64,000 nucleotides of DNA from Dipteris shenzhenensis (GCA_047967505.1 CM106539.1), one strand, 5' to 3'. Positions 34,052-46,830 are shown, counted from the stretch's first letter. Made by a program: numbers and translations. Notes: a model not told the origin generated them from the sequence alone.

Positions 34052-35634
34052 CAATACCATTCAAGCACCAATAAAGACTCTAGATGATGCGGTCTTCAGA
34101 CGAGATTGAATGAGGATGGCATCCAAGCAACAAGTGATGATGAATTGGACATTCAAACAAACTAGTTGCCTATTGTACTTAACACATTTGTAAAGGCAAA
34201 TTTGAGTTATTGAAAAGGTTGCGTGTCAAACTCCTTTGTACAAAGACTCATGGAGAGCAATATTTCTTGTAAACATATGACAAGGTAAAATTGCAAGCAT
34301 AGCTATTACTATTTTTGGAGCATATTTAAAGAGTCTTCCATGCCTCTTGTCTATTTTAACCTTTAAATTTTTTGGGACTTCAAGAACGGTTATAGTTTTC
34401 TACATCAAATTTTAAGTGCATTCTTTTGGATTAAATTATATTAATAAGTCTTTATTTAAAAGTAATTTTTCATGGATTTAAATTAAAAACTCATGATTTT
34501 TTTTAAACGTGAATAGGATTGTTAAAAACAAGAAGTACAAAAGTAGGATTTAATCGAATTTTTTGCATTAGTAGTTCACCATTATAGAGACAAATTGTGA
34601 AATGATAGTGCCAAAAATTGAACTTTTGATTCTCGAATGACATTTTCATAAAGTAAAATTTTCATTTGTGAAGGATTTTTGGGATTAATCCAAGAGTAGA
34701 CATATGAGTCCAAAATTAATGAAATAAGTGTTATATGCAGTGTAATTGAGGAAGTACCTTACCCTTGAGCATTGTTTTCTAGGGTAATGCCCAAAAATAT
34801 TCAAGGTAGAATATTTCTCAATTAAAATAACTGTCTCCAATTCACCTGATAACCAACAAGAGACTATGCCAAACATTTAAACAAAGAAGCTGTAGCCTCT
34901 CCATCATTGCTTAAAATTTTTAGTGATAAATAAGTATCTTGGCAAAAGATAGCTTTAATATAAAAGGGCAGACAATTGTTGAAGACCCCTCTCTCTGCTT
35001 CTCTTGAGGATTTCATCTTCAATAAAGAGATACACTGTTCAACAGAATGTTATAATAGAGGTACAACACAAAGCAATAAAAAATTAATCCAATCAAAAGT
35101 ATTAGTCTACATGTATAGATGTAAAGAAGTGTTTCTCAATAGACAGTAATGGTCAATAAAAGTGTTAGTTTACCTTCATTTTATCATCTTCTACCAAAAG
35201 TTTGTCCTTCCAAAGGTTAGTGCTTCTTCCTATGATATTCTATGCTTTTATTTGGTTCTGTGCACTTGACTGAAGATTCATTGCTGCTTGGGCTTGCTTG
35301 AAGGTCTCATCATCCATCTCTTGGACCTTTGCACCTTCTTTAAAGCACGAAAATAGTGCTTCCTTGGGGTCAAATTTATCTTCCAATGCCATCAAAGCAT
35401 CATCTTGAACATCAACAACACGGTCTAGATTGCAAGATTGAGCAAACAATCAATGGAATGGCATTTAAATCCTCCCTCAGGTCAAAGAGGATTAGTATGT
35501 TGGATAATAGAATATACAATTGACCTTGGATCTTCAAGGTTGGAATCATGGAGATAGCAGGACTAAAGGTCTCAATATCAACTCCTTGAGTAGAGAAGAC
35601 TGGTCCCTTAAGTGTTTTGATTTTAATGCAACAA
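34052..35634. other. AT-rich stretch before Copia-1B
   Basis: No gene I can support. A minus-strand frame at 35449-35240 (MFAQSCNLDRVVDV..., Ala/Gln/Asp-rich) has protein-like composition but no recognisable family. Confidence 0.4.
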
Positions 35635-35818
35635 TGTCCTGTGGGGGCTAAAGGCCACTGTACCTTAATAGGTTCTATAAATACTCAAACACATATATAT
35701 ATATGGATGACATAGAAGCTTAGGGTGCTCTGCACCCACCAAAACTTGTGTGGCTCTCTCTTTTGGCTCTCCTCTCTCCCATCTTCTTCCGTTCCACTTC
35801 CGTTGTTGAGATCTCTCA
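35635..35818 (+). repeat. 5' LTR of Copia-1B (left edge uncertain)
   Basis: It ends ...CTCTCA at 35818, two bases before the primer site. It contains a TATA box (TATAAAT, 35676-35682) and a CT-rich transcribed part. The left end is placed at a TGTCCTG but cannot be proven without the 3' LTR. Confidence 0.5.
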
Positions 35819-35820
35819 AC

Positions 35821-35832
35821 TGGTATCAGAGC
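35821..35832 (+). promoter_or_regulatory. Primer binding site of Copia-1B
   Basis: TGGTATCAGAGC, complementary to the 3' end of plant initiator tRNA-Met, the usual primer for copia reverse transcription. Confidence 0.9.
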
Positions 35833-37261
35833 GTGGGTGTTCTAGCTAAGTCTGGGTGTGAGCCTAGAGCCTGAAGTTTGCTGGTGCAGATCTTGGGAGA
35901 AGGAGAACCTCTGTTGGATGACTTCACCTGCATCCTGGTGTGCAGAGACCTATAGAAACCTTTGGAAAGTTCTTTGAGTGGTTTTGGAGCAAAAAAAGAC
36001 ATTTTTTTATCATTCCCTTGTTTCTTTCAACTATATTGATAGACTGAAATGACCCATAGAGGTAATCATTGCCATCTTTTAGTGTCTATTGCACTTCAGG
36101 AAATTGAAAACACCTTCATTCTTGAATTTGGCATCATTTTGTTGTATTTCTGACTCACTGTCTCTGCTTCAACGTTTTTCTGCCAATGAGTTGGAACTCA
36201 AGTTTGAAGCAACCATTCGCAGATTTGTAGTTTCGATGGAGTTAGGAGGTCCTAAAACTTTTGTGTTGCTCATCATTTGCACTCCAGTGGTGTTTACAAA
36301 TAGTTCTGTTTGCAAAAAAGTTTTTGGTCCATGTGTTGGACCCAGTGATTGGGACCACGGTTTTCAAAACCATCTGTTCCATTGTGTTTCGGAGGCCCAA
36401 AAAACACTACTTGCTAATTCTTGCACAATTTCATGGAGATTTGGAGAGGTTCTGTCTCTTTCAGGCTCCGTATCGTCTATTTCTCTGTCAAAAATCCATT
36501 CAAAGGTCCAAACCTTTGAATTTTGGATTATAGGTCAATTGCAATAGTTGACTCCCCGTTTCCCATTCATCGGTTGGGATTTTGGAGTTCAAGCAGAAGA
36601 GAGATATTTGCATATTATCTTGCTTAGTCTGATTATGTAGTGATGCCCATGTTTTGAGGCATCCCATGTTCTATTTTCACTTGCAGTAATTGTCGTGGGG
36701 CCATGATTTCTTGGATATACCTTATGCAGATCATTGTGATTGTAGTCTAGGCCATGTGTGCTCATTCATGGTTTGCATTGGGTTGTAGAGATGCTTTACA
36801 GGACATTTGGATGCATTGCAATCCTTTTTGGACGTGTTGATAGGCCCAGATTATCTTGTGGGATGCTTTATTGATGGATGTTTAGCACACAGATGCTATT
36901 TTGTGCTGAGGGGCAGCTTTGACATATTGCAGTGGATGCACAGGTTGTGCTATGATCTCTTGGATGAGATTTTGTTGATACATATGCTCATGGAAAGCAT
37001 TTATGCTTGAGTCATTTTGGCACTTATTGGCATTGGGATTGCCATTGTTTTGCCATTGCAGTTGGCATTTACTTTCGGGATAGATTTGCTCATATGGATG
37101 CATAGTACATGCACACGAGTCAAATGCATTTTGATGCTTTGATCCTTTGAGGTTTGGTGATATTACCTTACATTTTGGCATACACATTTGGGTGCATCTG
37201 GTATTTGGTGTGATTTCTCTCTTGCAAGTACTAGCATTTGGAATTTTGTTTCATTTGCATC

Positions 37262-38116
37262 ATGGCATCCTCTTCCATGTCTGAAAAGGAGTTTTTCAAC
37301 ATTAACAAAGTTTGACCCTTGTGGAAAGAACAGATAAGGGATATGCTTATTCAAAAGAAGCAAATTAAACCCTTGGCAAGGATTGGAGCTAAGCCTGTAG
37401 ATATGTCTGAGGATGATTGGAATGATTTGGATGCATTAGTAAAGTCTAACTGTTAGACTTCATCTTGTAGAGTCAATTTATTTCACAATAGTAAGACTCC
37501 ATAAGATTTGTGGAAGAAATTATGAGCCACTTATGAGAAGGAAACTACCTCTAATAAAGTTTACCTCTTGAAGAGGTTGTTTGAGTTGTAGATGAAGGAA
37601 GGGGTCTCCATTGCTTCTCACTTGAATGAATTCAATATTATTTTTAGCCAGCTTTAGGCTCATAATATGAATTTTGATGCAAAGACTAAGGCAATATTCC
37701 TCCTATGTTCATTGCCATCCTCATGGGATACCTTTTGTACAGCTGTCAGTAACTTTGCACCTGGTGGAGTACTAAAGTCTGATTATGTTGTGGGTAGCTT
37801 GTTGGCCGAGGAGATTAGACGAAACTATATGGAATGCAACAAGTAGGATGCAGCCTTAAATGTTCAAAGGGGTAAATCACAGCTCAGGGGGAAGTCCCAA
37901 GAAAGAGGGAAGTCTTGTAGGAAATCCAAGACATAGAACATTGAGTGTTACCATTGTGGCAAGAAGGGTCACATGAAAAAGGATTGCTACAAGCTAAAAG
38001 GAGAGAAAAAGAATAAGAAAAATAATGAAAATTGGGGTGCAAAAAAGAAGGAAGAGAGTCCAAGGGATGACAAAAGAAAAATGAAGATCAAGGAGATCAA
38101 TGCAGTCACTCACTGA
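37262..38116 (+). pseudogene. Copia-1B gag pseudogene
   Basis: Same frame and the same eight premature stops as copy A (1293-2147), with a CCHC zinc knuckle beginning at 37946. Differences from copy A are single substitutions (for example near 37303, 37628 and 37999). Confidence 0.85.
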
Positions 38117-38205
38117 TAATACTGACAATGTAGTCACTCACTGATAATAGTGAGAATGACATTCTCTTCATGTCTAGTCTACCTGCAAACTTGCTTACTA
38201 CTTTA

Positions 38206-40832
38206 GATGATGCATATTCCTAGGATTGGATTTTGGATTCTGATGCTTCATTCCATGTTACTACCCATAGGGAATGGTTTTCCACTTATCGTAGTGGAAA
38301 GACACGTTGTGTGCATCTTGGAAATAACTATGCATGTGACAGTGGGAACACGTGACATAAAGTTTTCTTTTGCAAATGGGTCTGCATTTGTTTTGAAAGA
38401 TGTGAGACATGTGCCTAAGTTGACCAAGAGTCTCATTTCAGCGGGTCAGCTAGAAGATGCTGGTTTTCAGACCACTTTTGGCTTTGAGAGTTGGAAAATT
38501 TAGAAGAGCTCTATGGTTTTGGCCAGGGGTGCTAAGTGTGGGACGTTGTATCCCTTACATGTATCATGGGTGTCTGATCATGTTGTTTCAATAACCAAGC
38601 ATCCGAGTACTTCTTTGTGGCATTGCAGGTTGAGCCACATGAGCCAAAATGGAATGAAACTCTTATGCCATTCGGGTTACACTGTCTCTATGGGAAGCCA
38701 ACTAAATCAGCCCATAAAAGAAGGGGAAAGAAAGAGCTTGAAAGGCTTGATTTGGTGCAATCAAATGTATGTGGTCCCATGCCTACACAATCATTAGGCA
38801 GGGCTGAATACTATGTGACATTCATTAATGATGCAATTAGGAAAGTGTGCTCTTACGCTATAGCTCGAAAGAATGATGTGTTCAAGATATTTCAAAAATG
38901 GTTGGCTTTGGCTGAAAATCAATCAAGTAAAACGTTGAAATGCCTATGGATTGATAATGGTGGAGAGTATATCTCTCATGACTTCTAGCATTTTTGTGAT
39001 ACATGTGGGATCAAGAGGTAGCTTACGTCTCCTCATACTGCAAAGCAAAATCCAGCTGCAAAACAGATGAACCACACCATTCAGGAAATGTTGCAATGTA
39101 TGCTTTCCAATGCAAGTCTTTCTGGTGGTTTTTGGGCTGAGGCAATGAAGATTGTACTACATGCGATCAATAGATCACCTAGTAAGAGTTTGGATGGTGG
39201 TATTACTAAAGAGACATGGAGTGGCAAGAAGCCCTCTTACTCTCATTTTCATATATTTGGGTGTGAGGCATATGCAGATGTGCTAAAAGAGCTTCGGAAG
39301 AAGCTAGACCCTAAGACTAGGAAATGCATCTCTCTAGGTTATGGTGAAAGTGGAGGGATGGGCTATCATCTCTGTGATCTAGAAGCAAAGAAGATCATAC
39401 GAGGCCATGATTTGGTCTTCAATGAGAAGAAGATGCATAAGATACCCATGAGGGATGTGAAAACAACAAGCTGTCCATGCACCAAATGTGCCGAAAATTG
39501 TTCCCCTAGGTACTCCCACAGGTATACAATCAAGGGCAGATGGTGGATTATCTATTGGTGGAAATGATGAGCCAAATGTGGCTGATATGCAGGTGGGACA
39601 TCAAGCTGAAATGCCCTTGAGAAGGTCAGCTAGAGTGTCTAGACCGCCTGAGAGATTTGTTACAGGGGCAGACTATGTGATACTTACTGATTGCGGGGAG
39701 CCTTATTGCTATAGAGAGTCTATGATGCACGAGGATTTGTGCAAGTGGGAGAATGCTATGCAATTAGAGATGAATTCACTCATGAAAAATAACACTTGGG
39801 ACTTGGTTTCTTTTCCACATGGAAAGAAAGCATTGCCATGTAAATGGGTCTACAAGATGAAGGTCACAAGTAATGATGTGCCTAAGTACAAGGCTCATTT
39901 GGTTGCTAAAGGGTTCAAGCAAGAGAAGGGTGTGGACTTTGATGAGATCTTCTCTCTAGTTGTAAAGATGACCACACTTAGATTTGTACTTGGACTTGTG
40001 GAAGTAGAGGATATGGAGCTTATGTAGATGGATGTCAAGACAACTTTCTTGCATGGGGATCTGCATGAGGAAATTTGCATGTACAACAGGAAGGCTTTGA
40101 AGAAAAGGGCAAAGAGCTTTAGTTTGCAAGCTGAAAAATAATCTCTATGGCCTTAAGCAAGCACCTAGAGAATGGTATCAAAAGTTTGATGCTTTCATTC
40201 GGTCCCAGGGATTCAAAAGGAGTGAGATTGATCACTGCCTCTATACTAAAAGGGCTAAGGATAATAGCCAGATACTCCTGGCACTGTATGTGGATGATAT
40301 GCTATTGGCTAGCAAGAACACAAGTTGCATGAGGCCTTTGACATGAAGGATTTGGGACCTACAGGTCATATACTTGGTATGTGCATCACGCATGACTAGA
40401 GTAGGAAACTCCTTTGGCTTTCATAGAAGGAGTTTGTTACAAAGTGTTGCAGCATTTCAATATGGAGGGAGGGAAGGCAGTAAGTACTCCATTGCCTCCA
40501 TATGTGAAACTGAGTCAGGAAGATAGTTCCAAATTAGATGAGGAGAGGGCCATGATGTCCAAGGTTCCTTATGCATGAGTGGTTGGGAGTCTTATGTATG
40601 CTATGATAGCTAGACCAGACATTGCATTTGGAGTGGGAGTTGTTAGCCGGTATATGGCTAATCAAAGAAAGAGGCATTGGGAGGTAGTTAAGTGCATCAT
40701 GAGGTACATGAAGGGTACCAAGGAGATGTGCATCTACTTTGGCAGAGGAGAGATGCATCTAATTGGGCACATAGATTCAGACTATGTAGGGCATGTGGAT
40801 AGCAGGAGATCCACTTATGGTTATGTGTTATG
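38206..40832 (+). pseudogene. Copia-1B pol pseudogene
   Basis: Protease (WILDSDAS near 38227), integrase and reverse transcriptase (YVDD near 40288) with the same stops and frameshifts as 2237-4863. Ends before RNase H is complete. Confidence 0.85.
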
Positions 40833-40986
40833 AAAATTATATTTCTGATATATCTTGCTTTGGACATTATTATTTTAGTCAAGTGTGACTATGGCAAAGT
40901 ACCCCATAGCGCACCGGACGCGGCGGGGGTCCTAGTGGATACTTTGTGTGGTTAGTTGGGGATGCCTGACTAGCTTGTGTCCAGAG

Positions 40987-41934
40987 TTACCACCACCGGG
41001 CTTGCATGCATGATTACTATGAGTGTAATAAATTACCACTCACCGGGCTTGCATGCTCAAGAGAGTACTAGAGTGCATGGTAATGAGGGATTAGAGGTGA
41101 TTAGGCTTCATGATTTACTTTTGTGGAAATTACTGCTCGATGGTGGCTCTCATCAACCACATCTGTCATGGCTACAATTCCACAGGGCTGGCAGCAGTTG
41201 AAATTACCAGCCACTGCTCACCTACCACCAGGCTTAAGCATGCATGATCACTAGGAGTGTAGTAAAAATTACCAATCCCCGAGATTGCATGCTTAATAGA
41301 GAATTAGAGTGCATGGTAATGAGTGATTATAGCCACGCCTGTCGTGGCTACGATTCCACCCACTTGGCAGTTAAAATTACCAGCCACCGTGGTGGCCTGT
41401 TCACCCACCACTGGGCTTGAGCATGCATGATCACGACGAGTGCAGTAAAAATTACCAGTCACTAGGCTCGCATGCTCAGTAGAGTACTAGAGTGCATGGT
41501 AATGAGTGATTAGAGGTGATTAGGCTTCATGATTTACTTTTGTGGGAATTACTGCCCGATGGTGGTGGCTCTCATCAGCAACGTCTGTCGTGGCTACGAT
41601 TCCACCGGGCTGGCAAATTACCAGCCATCGCTCACCCACCACTGGTGGGCTTAAGCATGCATAATCACTATGAGTGCAGTAAAAATTACCAGTCACCAGG
41701 CTCGCATGCTCAGTAGAGTACTAGAGTGCATGGTAATGAGTGATTAGAGGTGATTAGGCTTCATGATTTACTTTTGTGAGAATAACTGCCCGGTGGTGGT
41801 GGCTCTCATCAGCCACGTTTGTCGTGGCTACGATTCCACCGGGTTGGCAGTTAAAATTACTAGACACCACTCACCCACCACCAGGCTTAAGCATGCATGA
41901 TCACTACAAGTGTGGTAAAAATTACCAATCACAT
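40987..41934. repeat. Tandem repeat, about 235-bp unit, copy B
   Basis: Same array as 5018-5965, including the shortened second unit, with scattered substitutions. Confidence 0.85.
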
Positions 41935-43041
41935 TTACAAAAGCACATGGAAAGATTTTCCAATCAACATAGCATAAAAACCACAACACAAATATCTCAT
42001 TGCACATAGAAATTGAACCACCACCCTTTGTATGGACATGATCCAACCTATGATATAAAGAGAAACCCGAGTCAATTATGAGGCAACTAAAATGTCCAAG
42101 GCAAGGTACAGGGATAAACAACATGCAGATACATAGATAAACGACATGCTCAGGACATGCTAATCAAGTACAAGAGAGAGACTCCGATGGCATAGCACAA
42201 AAAGTTCCAAGCCTTGGCATCTTCGACATCATTGTAACTTTTGCGGATTTCTCACCACGTAGATATAGCAAAAAGCTTTGCTCCATCTAGTTTAAACTCG
42301 AACAAATGGATGTGCCCAACCTTCGCTTGTTGGTGGAAGCTTTCACCGTGACTTGCTTGAGAAGAATCATGCAACCAACTTCCCGTAGTAGTAAAACACA
42401 TCCCTAGCATCACTATACACAACTCAGCTAGCGTAGCATGCAGTTGGCAAGAGAGATGGAAAAATGCTCATGCAACCAAATCAAGGCTCAGAAAGGAAAA
42501 TAAACGACCGGCAATGCAAAAGAACTACAAGGCAATCATCTTGCTATGAGCTAGACACCTCCAAATCCTTGCCCTCCCAACTCGAGCTCCTCTGCCCTCG
42601 CACAACACCGCTCATGTCCACGTAGCTCTTCACAACACCTCACTAGTTTGAAACCTTTGGTCGCTCCACAGCCTCCATGCAAAGAAATGCAAATGGCCAT
42701 GATGAGCCAAAGCGCGAGGTATAGCCAAAGTCCAAAACACACACCCAGTCATGCAAAGCTCGAGTTAGCTGGCGTGAAGCCACCTTTAAACTAGCAACTG
42801 GATGAGGTGGAACCATCGTGGACAACGGTTATTTACAATTGCCCAAGATATGGAAATCACATTCCCCTTTGAAATCAACCCGAAAAAGTCAATCCTATAG
42901 ATAAAAATTAGCTCTCTATGACTTCGATTTTTTAATCCACGAAGGCCATTTCTATGGCGAATTAGTGCTAAAAAGTTAGCCCTCCGTACTTAGAGGCCTA
43001 ATTCATGAAGCTATTTTCCTCCATGAATTAGTGCTAAAAAG
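41935..43041. other. Gene-free stretch, copy B
   Basis: Partner of 5966-7072. Nothing coding seen. Confidence 0.5.
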
Positions 43042-43356
43042 TTAGGGCCTTTACACACTACCTGCAGCCCAAGCCCCCGCCTGCCGTCAAGCCCTCTCTT
43101 ACAGGGGTGTGTGGTGCCACATTGAAAGAGATGATTCGATCCACCAAAAAAGGGGGGTAGACAAAGTTGGGCAGCCAAGACCTCCGGCCCAAGAGGATGG
43201 GCGGGGGATCTACATAGGTGAAGGCATTTATTGCATGGGGCTTGAACCTACAATACCTTGCCACGTACTTTATAACGGCTTGGGCAGTGTGTAATGATCT
43301 CGGCCCGTGCCAAAAGGGAAAAAATAGACAGGGGGCTTGGTGTGTAAAGACCCTAA
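43042..43356. mobile_element. MITE-like inverted-repeat element, copy B
   Basis: Same 17-bp terminal inverted repeats as 7073-7387, with one G/A difference between copies near 43285. Confidence 0.5.
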
Positions 43357-43760
43357 AATATAGCCACCCTCCTTTTTGGCCTGCCCTTACAGGGTAGCCT
43401 TAGCAATGGTTTTTACTTTGGCAAAGCTAAAATAGGAGAGTTTTTAAATTTTATAAATTCCAAATTTTTCTCATTGGCCTTTGTTAAAGCTGTCGCCCCA
43501 ATAAATGGAGCAATTATGCACAACTAACGATTTTGGGTTTCTCTCTGCCTCTCTCTCTCTCTCTCTCACACATACACACACACACACACAGAGATTCCCT
43601 CACTCTACCACTAGTCCCTAACACACCCACCCTTCTCCTCCCCATTCTCTCTCTAAGCTTCCCTCACTCCACCACTAGTCTCTCTCTTTTAGCTTCCCTC
43701 ATTCCACCACTAGTCCCTAGCGCCCCCCTTCGCCTCCCCATTTATTTTGGGCAGGCCTAT

Positions 43761-43887
43761 TGAATGACATGTGTCATTCATCTTTTTTACAAAAGTGGCA
43801 TTTGGGACTCCAACGAAATGCAAAATGCAAAAAGCAAGTCGGTTTGCAAAAAGCAAGGCAACCGACTGAGAAAGCGCTGTCTATAAA
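43761..43887 (+). promoter_or_regulatory. Promoter of the intact kinase gene
   Basis: The dyad TGAATGACA-TG-TGTCATTCA is at 43761-43780. A 13-bp direct repeat TGCAAAAAGCAAG follows at 43826-43838 and 43845-43857. The 8-bp inverted repeat AGTCGGTT (43837-43844) and AACCGACT (43860-43867) contains ACCGAC, the core of DRE/CRT sites bound by DREB/CBF factors, once on each strand. The TATA box TATAAA is at 43882-43887, about 40 bases before the ATG, so the 5' leader would be short. The link to cold or drought response is inferred from the motif alone. Confidence 0.55.
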
Positions 43888-43927
43888 GAAGCTTGGACGC
43901 AAGTTTTAGCTATGCGATATTTTGAAG

Positions 43928-44863
43928 ATGATGATGGAGTCCCTCACTTCTTCTTCTTCTTCTTCTTCTTCTTCTCATCAGGCACTCATTGCCACTCTCT
44001 CCTCGACCTCCTCCAACTGTAAGCCTCAGTCTTCCTACTCCCTGGGAGCTCAAATAGGAGCCGGCACAGACTCCATCGTCACAACCTGCGCTCATAACCC
44101 CTCCGGCAACCAGTTGGCTTGTAAATCCGTCCCTGCTTCCCAACGCAACAGCTTCCAACGCCTCCGCACCGAGCTCCGCATCCTCACCCTGCTTCGCGGT
44201 CACCCCAACATCGTCTCCCTCCATGACTACTGGGAGGACCACCAATCCGCCTTCCTCGTCCTCGAGCTCTGCCGTGGCGGGAACATGTTCTCCCGCTTGA
44301 CCCAATGCCGCTCCCTGTCCGAACCAGAGGCTGCTCGCGCCTTCAAGTCCATTGCACAAGCCGTCGCCTTTTGCCATCAGCACGGCGTTGTGCACAGGGA
44401 TCTGAAGCTGGAAAACTTGCTCCTGCCGTCCGTGGAAGCTGACTATAGCGAGATCAAGCTCGCCGACTTCGGCCTCTCCGCCGATTACTGTGGCGACCAG
44501 GGTTGCAGTGGGATGATCGGGAGCCCATTTTACGTGGCACCAGAAATCTTACACGGCCGCAAATACGGTCCGCAGGTGGACGTGTGGAGTCTAGGAGTCA
44601 TACTTTACATGTTTCTCAGTGGTTATGCTCCTTTTGCCGGTGACACTCATAGCGATACCCTTCGAGAAGTCATGTATGGGAGTCTGCAGTTCGACTCTGA
44701 ACCTTGGCCGACCGTGTCCCTTCAAGCACAGAACTTGATTCGGAAGATGCTAGTGAGAGATCCTTCTCGAAGGGTGAAGCTTCCCGACGTCGTACATGAT
44801 CCTTGGATCGCAAATCATGCAGGCTGCTCACTGCTCGCCCCCATGTCATGCAGTAAGGAGTGA
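43928..44863 (+). CDS. Ser/Thr protein kinase, CDPK/SnRK superfamily, PPCK/PEPKR-like
   Basis: Single exon, 311 residues from the first ATG (an upstream in-frame TTG at 43922 is not a plausible start). A poly-Ser N-terminus coded by a (TTC)n tract precedes one kinase domain filling most of the protein. Nucleotide loop GAGTDS (44-49) has Ser in place of the third Gly; catalytic Lys 66 in LACKSV; Glu 82 in helix C; catalytic loop HRDLKLEN (156-163); DFG (180-182); GSPFYVAPE ending at 206; DVWSLGVILY; RDPSRR near the end. No EF-hands and no regulatory tail, so the length fits PEP-carboxylase-kinase-like proteins better than CDPKs, but the subfamily is not certain. It would phosphorylate Ser/Thr on cytosolic or nuclear targets. 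The gene is clearly GC-richer than its surroundings. Copy A has lost residues 30-259. Confidence 0.85.
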   Translation: MMMESLTSSSSSSSSSHQALIATLSSTSSNCKPQSSYSLGAQIGAGTDSIVTTCAHNPSGNQLACKSVPASQRNSFQRLRTELRILTLLRGHPNIVSLHDYWEDHQSAFLVLELCRGGNMFSRLTQCRSLSEPEAARAFKSIAQAVAFCHQHGVVHRDLKLENLLLPSVEADYSEIKLADFGLSADYCGDQGCSGMIGSPFYVAPEILHGRKYGPQVDVWSLGVILYMFLSGYAPFAGDTHSDTLREVMYGSLQFDSEPWPTVSLQAQNLIRKMLVRDPSRRVKLPDVVHDPWIANHAGCSLLAPMSCSKE

Positions 44864-46072
44864 GTCATGTATTGCGAGAGCTTGGAACACAGATCAACGA
44901 CTACGACGGATCTACAGCTCGACCATGATGGTTTCTCGCATGCACTGCCGAAATGACAGCTCACACAGTTGCGGAGGATCCCAGCTTCAAAGACATGCAT
45001 TTCTGCATGCTTTTCCATGTACTGTGCAGCTTTGCCGGCTTTGACAAATTGAAAATTATCATAGCGACGACTCTTGGTTGAGCGATGCTGTTCTGGATTT
45101 GGAGATATTATTTATAAAACAAAATGACTTATCCTCGTGAATCTTTTTCTCAGATTTATTTTGGGCTACTCATGGTTAATGGGCAGCAACATTGTCCAAT
45201 TAGTAGCTCATTTCTTTACAAAGTGAGCTAGAAATGGAGCACAAACATGGTGAAATCTTGATCAACAACAAAGAAGAGAATGCCCTCTAGGTCATTGCTT
45301 TGTTTTGGCAAACACTTTCATCCATCTACAAAGATAATATAGAAGAATAATAGGCCTTGCCCTGTAACTCGTGACTCATCTTTTTTCCACCTTTCCTTCT
45401 CGAAGATTAAGTTGACCCAATCACGTAGATATGTTCTATAAAATTTTCAAGAAAAAGTGCACTAAGTGGGCATAACCTTCAAGGACTTAAAGTTAAATAT
45501 GAGCTCATTGGAACTCATTGCTTGTGGAGTACATAGGTAGGAAAGAAGGACCCTCTCCTAGTCTTAGTAAAGCGAAATTGTGGAATGAATTCTCTTCTCA
45601 CAAAGAACTCTTAAGCTTGAGGAAATTGTAATAATCATCAATAGAGTTCCAACAATACACTTGAGCATTACAAAAAAATTGGACTACAAAAGGGGCCTTG
45701 TAAGAGAGCCCTTGGCCCACAAGAACTTAGTATAATGTTGGCTAATGGAGGGTAACATAATATTGAAAATGAGCTATTTCTCTATTCAATGGACCAAAGT
45801 TTTACGTAGACCTCCGACTTGCTGCCTCATCTTCCTTCATGTTTTTGAACTGTAACCAAATTGAAAAACCTAGTTTCTCAATCAAACTTGCACTATTTGT
45901 CCTTGAGCCAAATCCTCCCATCCAACTACCACACTCCTCGCATTCTCTCTCGTTTCTCTTCCTTCTCCCTCATTTTTAAGACATTTTGAATTTTTCTTGC
46001 TCCAACACTATTTTCAATTTTCCTCCTTTCTTTGAGCTTGGAAGCTTCTCTCTTTGTTCTCCCTATCTGAAG
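44864..46072. other. Kinase 3' flank and gene-free DNA, copy B
   Basis: Partner of 8205-9413; no gene seen. Confidence 0.5.
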
Positions 46073-46077
46073 GAAAC

Positions 46078-46825
46078 TCAATGGAAGCATAATAAAAAGA
46101 GTCGTTTATTCATGAGTAGGAGTTGCCTTAAGTAGGCAAGTGGTACAATGCATGTACCCAATAGAGAGAGCATCTCCAGATCCACTAATCCTCCACTAAT
46201 CTCTCCACTGATTTCTCAGATTCCCTCAATCACACCCAGTGGAACCTTCTACCACCACCTAACCTAGTCACAGTAACCACACATACACACCATGTGGTTA
46301 CACACAAGCACACATATACCTTGTAATCCTTGGTATAGACCCATTACATCAATTTGTCCCAACAGTCCCTCCACAAATTGGCCTCAACCCAGCAGTAGTT
46401 TATGGGAAGCTTCATGGCTTGCTCACATCTAGTAACAACGCTCATGACCCCAACATGTGACTCACTCTGGTTATGGCTCTTGGTTTATAATTGAGAGAAT
46501 GGACAATGACTATGCATGGGAAGTTCCCATATCTGATAAGGTAAAACTCACACATAAGACTAACAATCATTTAAGGGAGACATCCCACGGCAGAGATCCC
46601 TTATTGACTCAAGACACAAAAGGGTCATCACCCTCATCAAGGTTGACTTGGGTGGTGAAAGCAGTGAGAGCATTAATCTCCTCCCATTCTTCTTCTTTTT
46701 CTAATTCTTCCACAAGATTTGCTGAGAGTTTCTTCTTAGTGTAGCACTCCTTTTCAAAATAATCAAGCTTTCCACAGAAATGGCACTTCATCCTTGTAGA
46801 CCTGTTACATCAATATGTCCCAACA
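46078..46825 (-). mobile_element. Remnant of the gag-only LTR element, copy B
   Basis: The 3' LTR (46078-46364) and the gag C-terminal end with its zinc knuckle remain. At 46792/46793 the sequence jumps to the last 33 bases of the 5' LTR, so 1982 bp present in copy A are gone. ATC occurs at both deletion ends (10131-10133 and 12113-12115 in copy A), a 3-bp microhomology. The target duplication CTATC is still present at 46073-46077 and 46826-46830. Confidence 0.9.
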
Positions 46826-46830
46826 CTATC

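Larger units (their letters stand above)
35635..40832 (+). mobile_element. Copia-1B, decayed Ty1/copia retrotransposon
   Basis: The copy-B partner of 1-4863, here with its 5' end: LTR, primer site, about 1.4 kb of leader, gag and pol. It shares its stops and the missing RNase H/3' LTR with copy A. The leader (35833-37261) holds no credible gene; an open stretch at 36089-36547 has no ATG start. Confidence 0.85.

Noticed and set aside
35240-35449. Minus frame MFAQSCNLDRVVDV...
   Set aside because: Protein-like composition but short, with no family, promoter or partner; left as a note only.
43910-44395. 161-codon minus-strand open frame opposite the kinase
   Set aside because: Shadow of the GC-rich kinase coding strand; no domain, and it is removed together with the kinase core in copy A.
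44015-44704. The 690 bp missing from copy A as a spliced intron (retro-copied transcript)
   Set aside because: A GTAAG lies near the left end (44019) but not at the boundary, there is no AG at the right end, and the segment codes the essential kinase core in frame.
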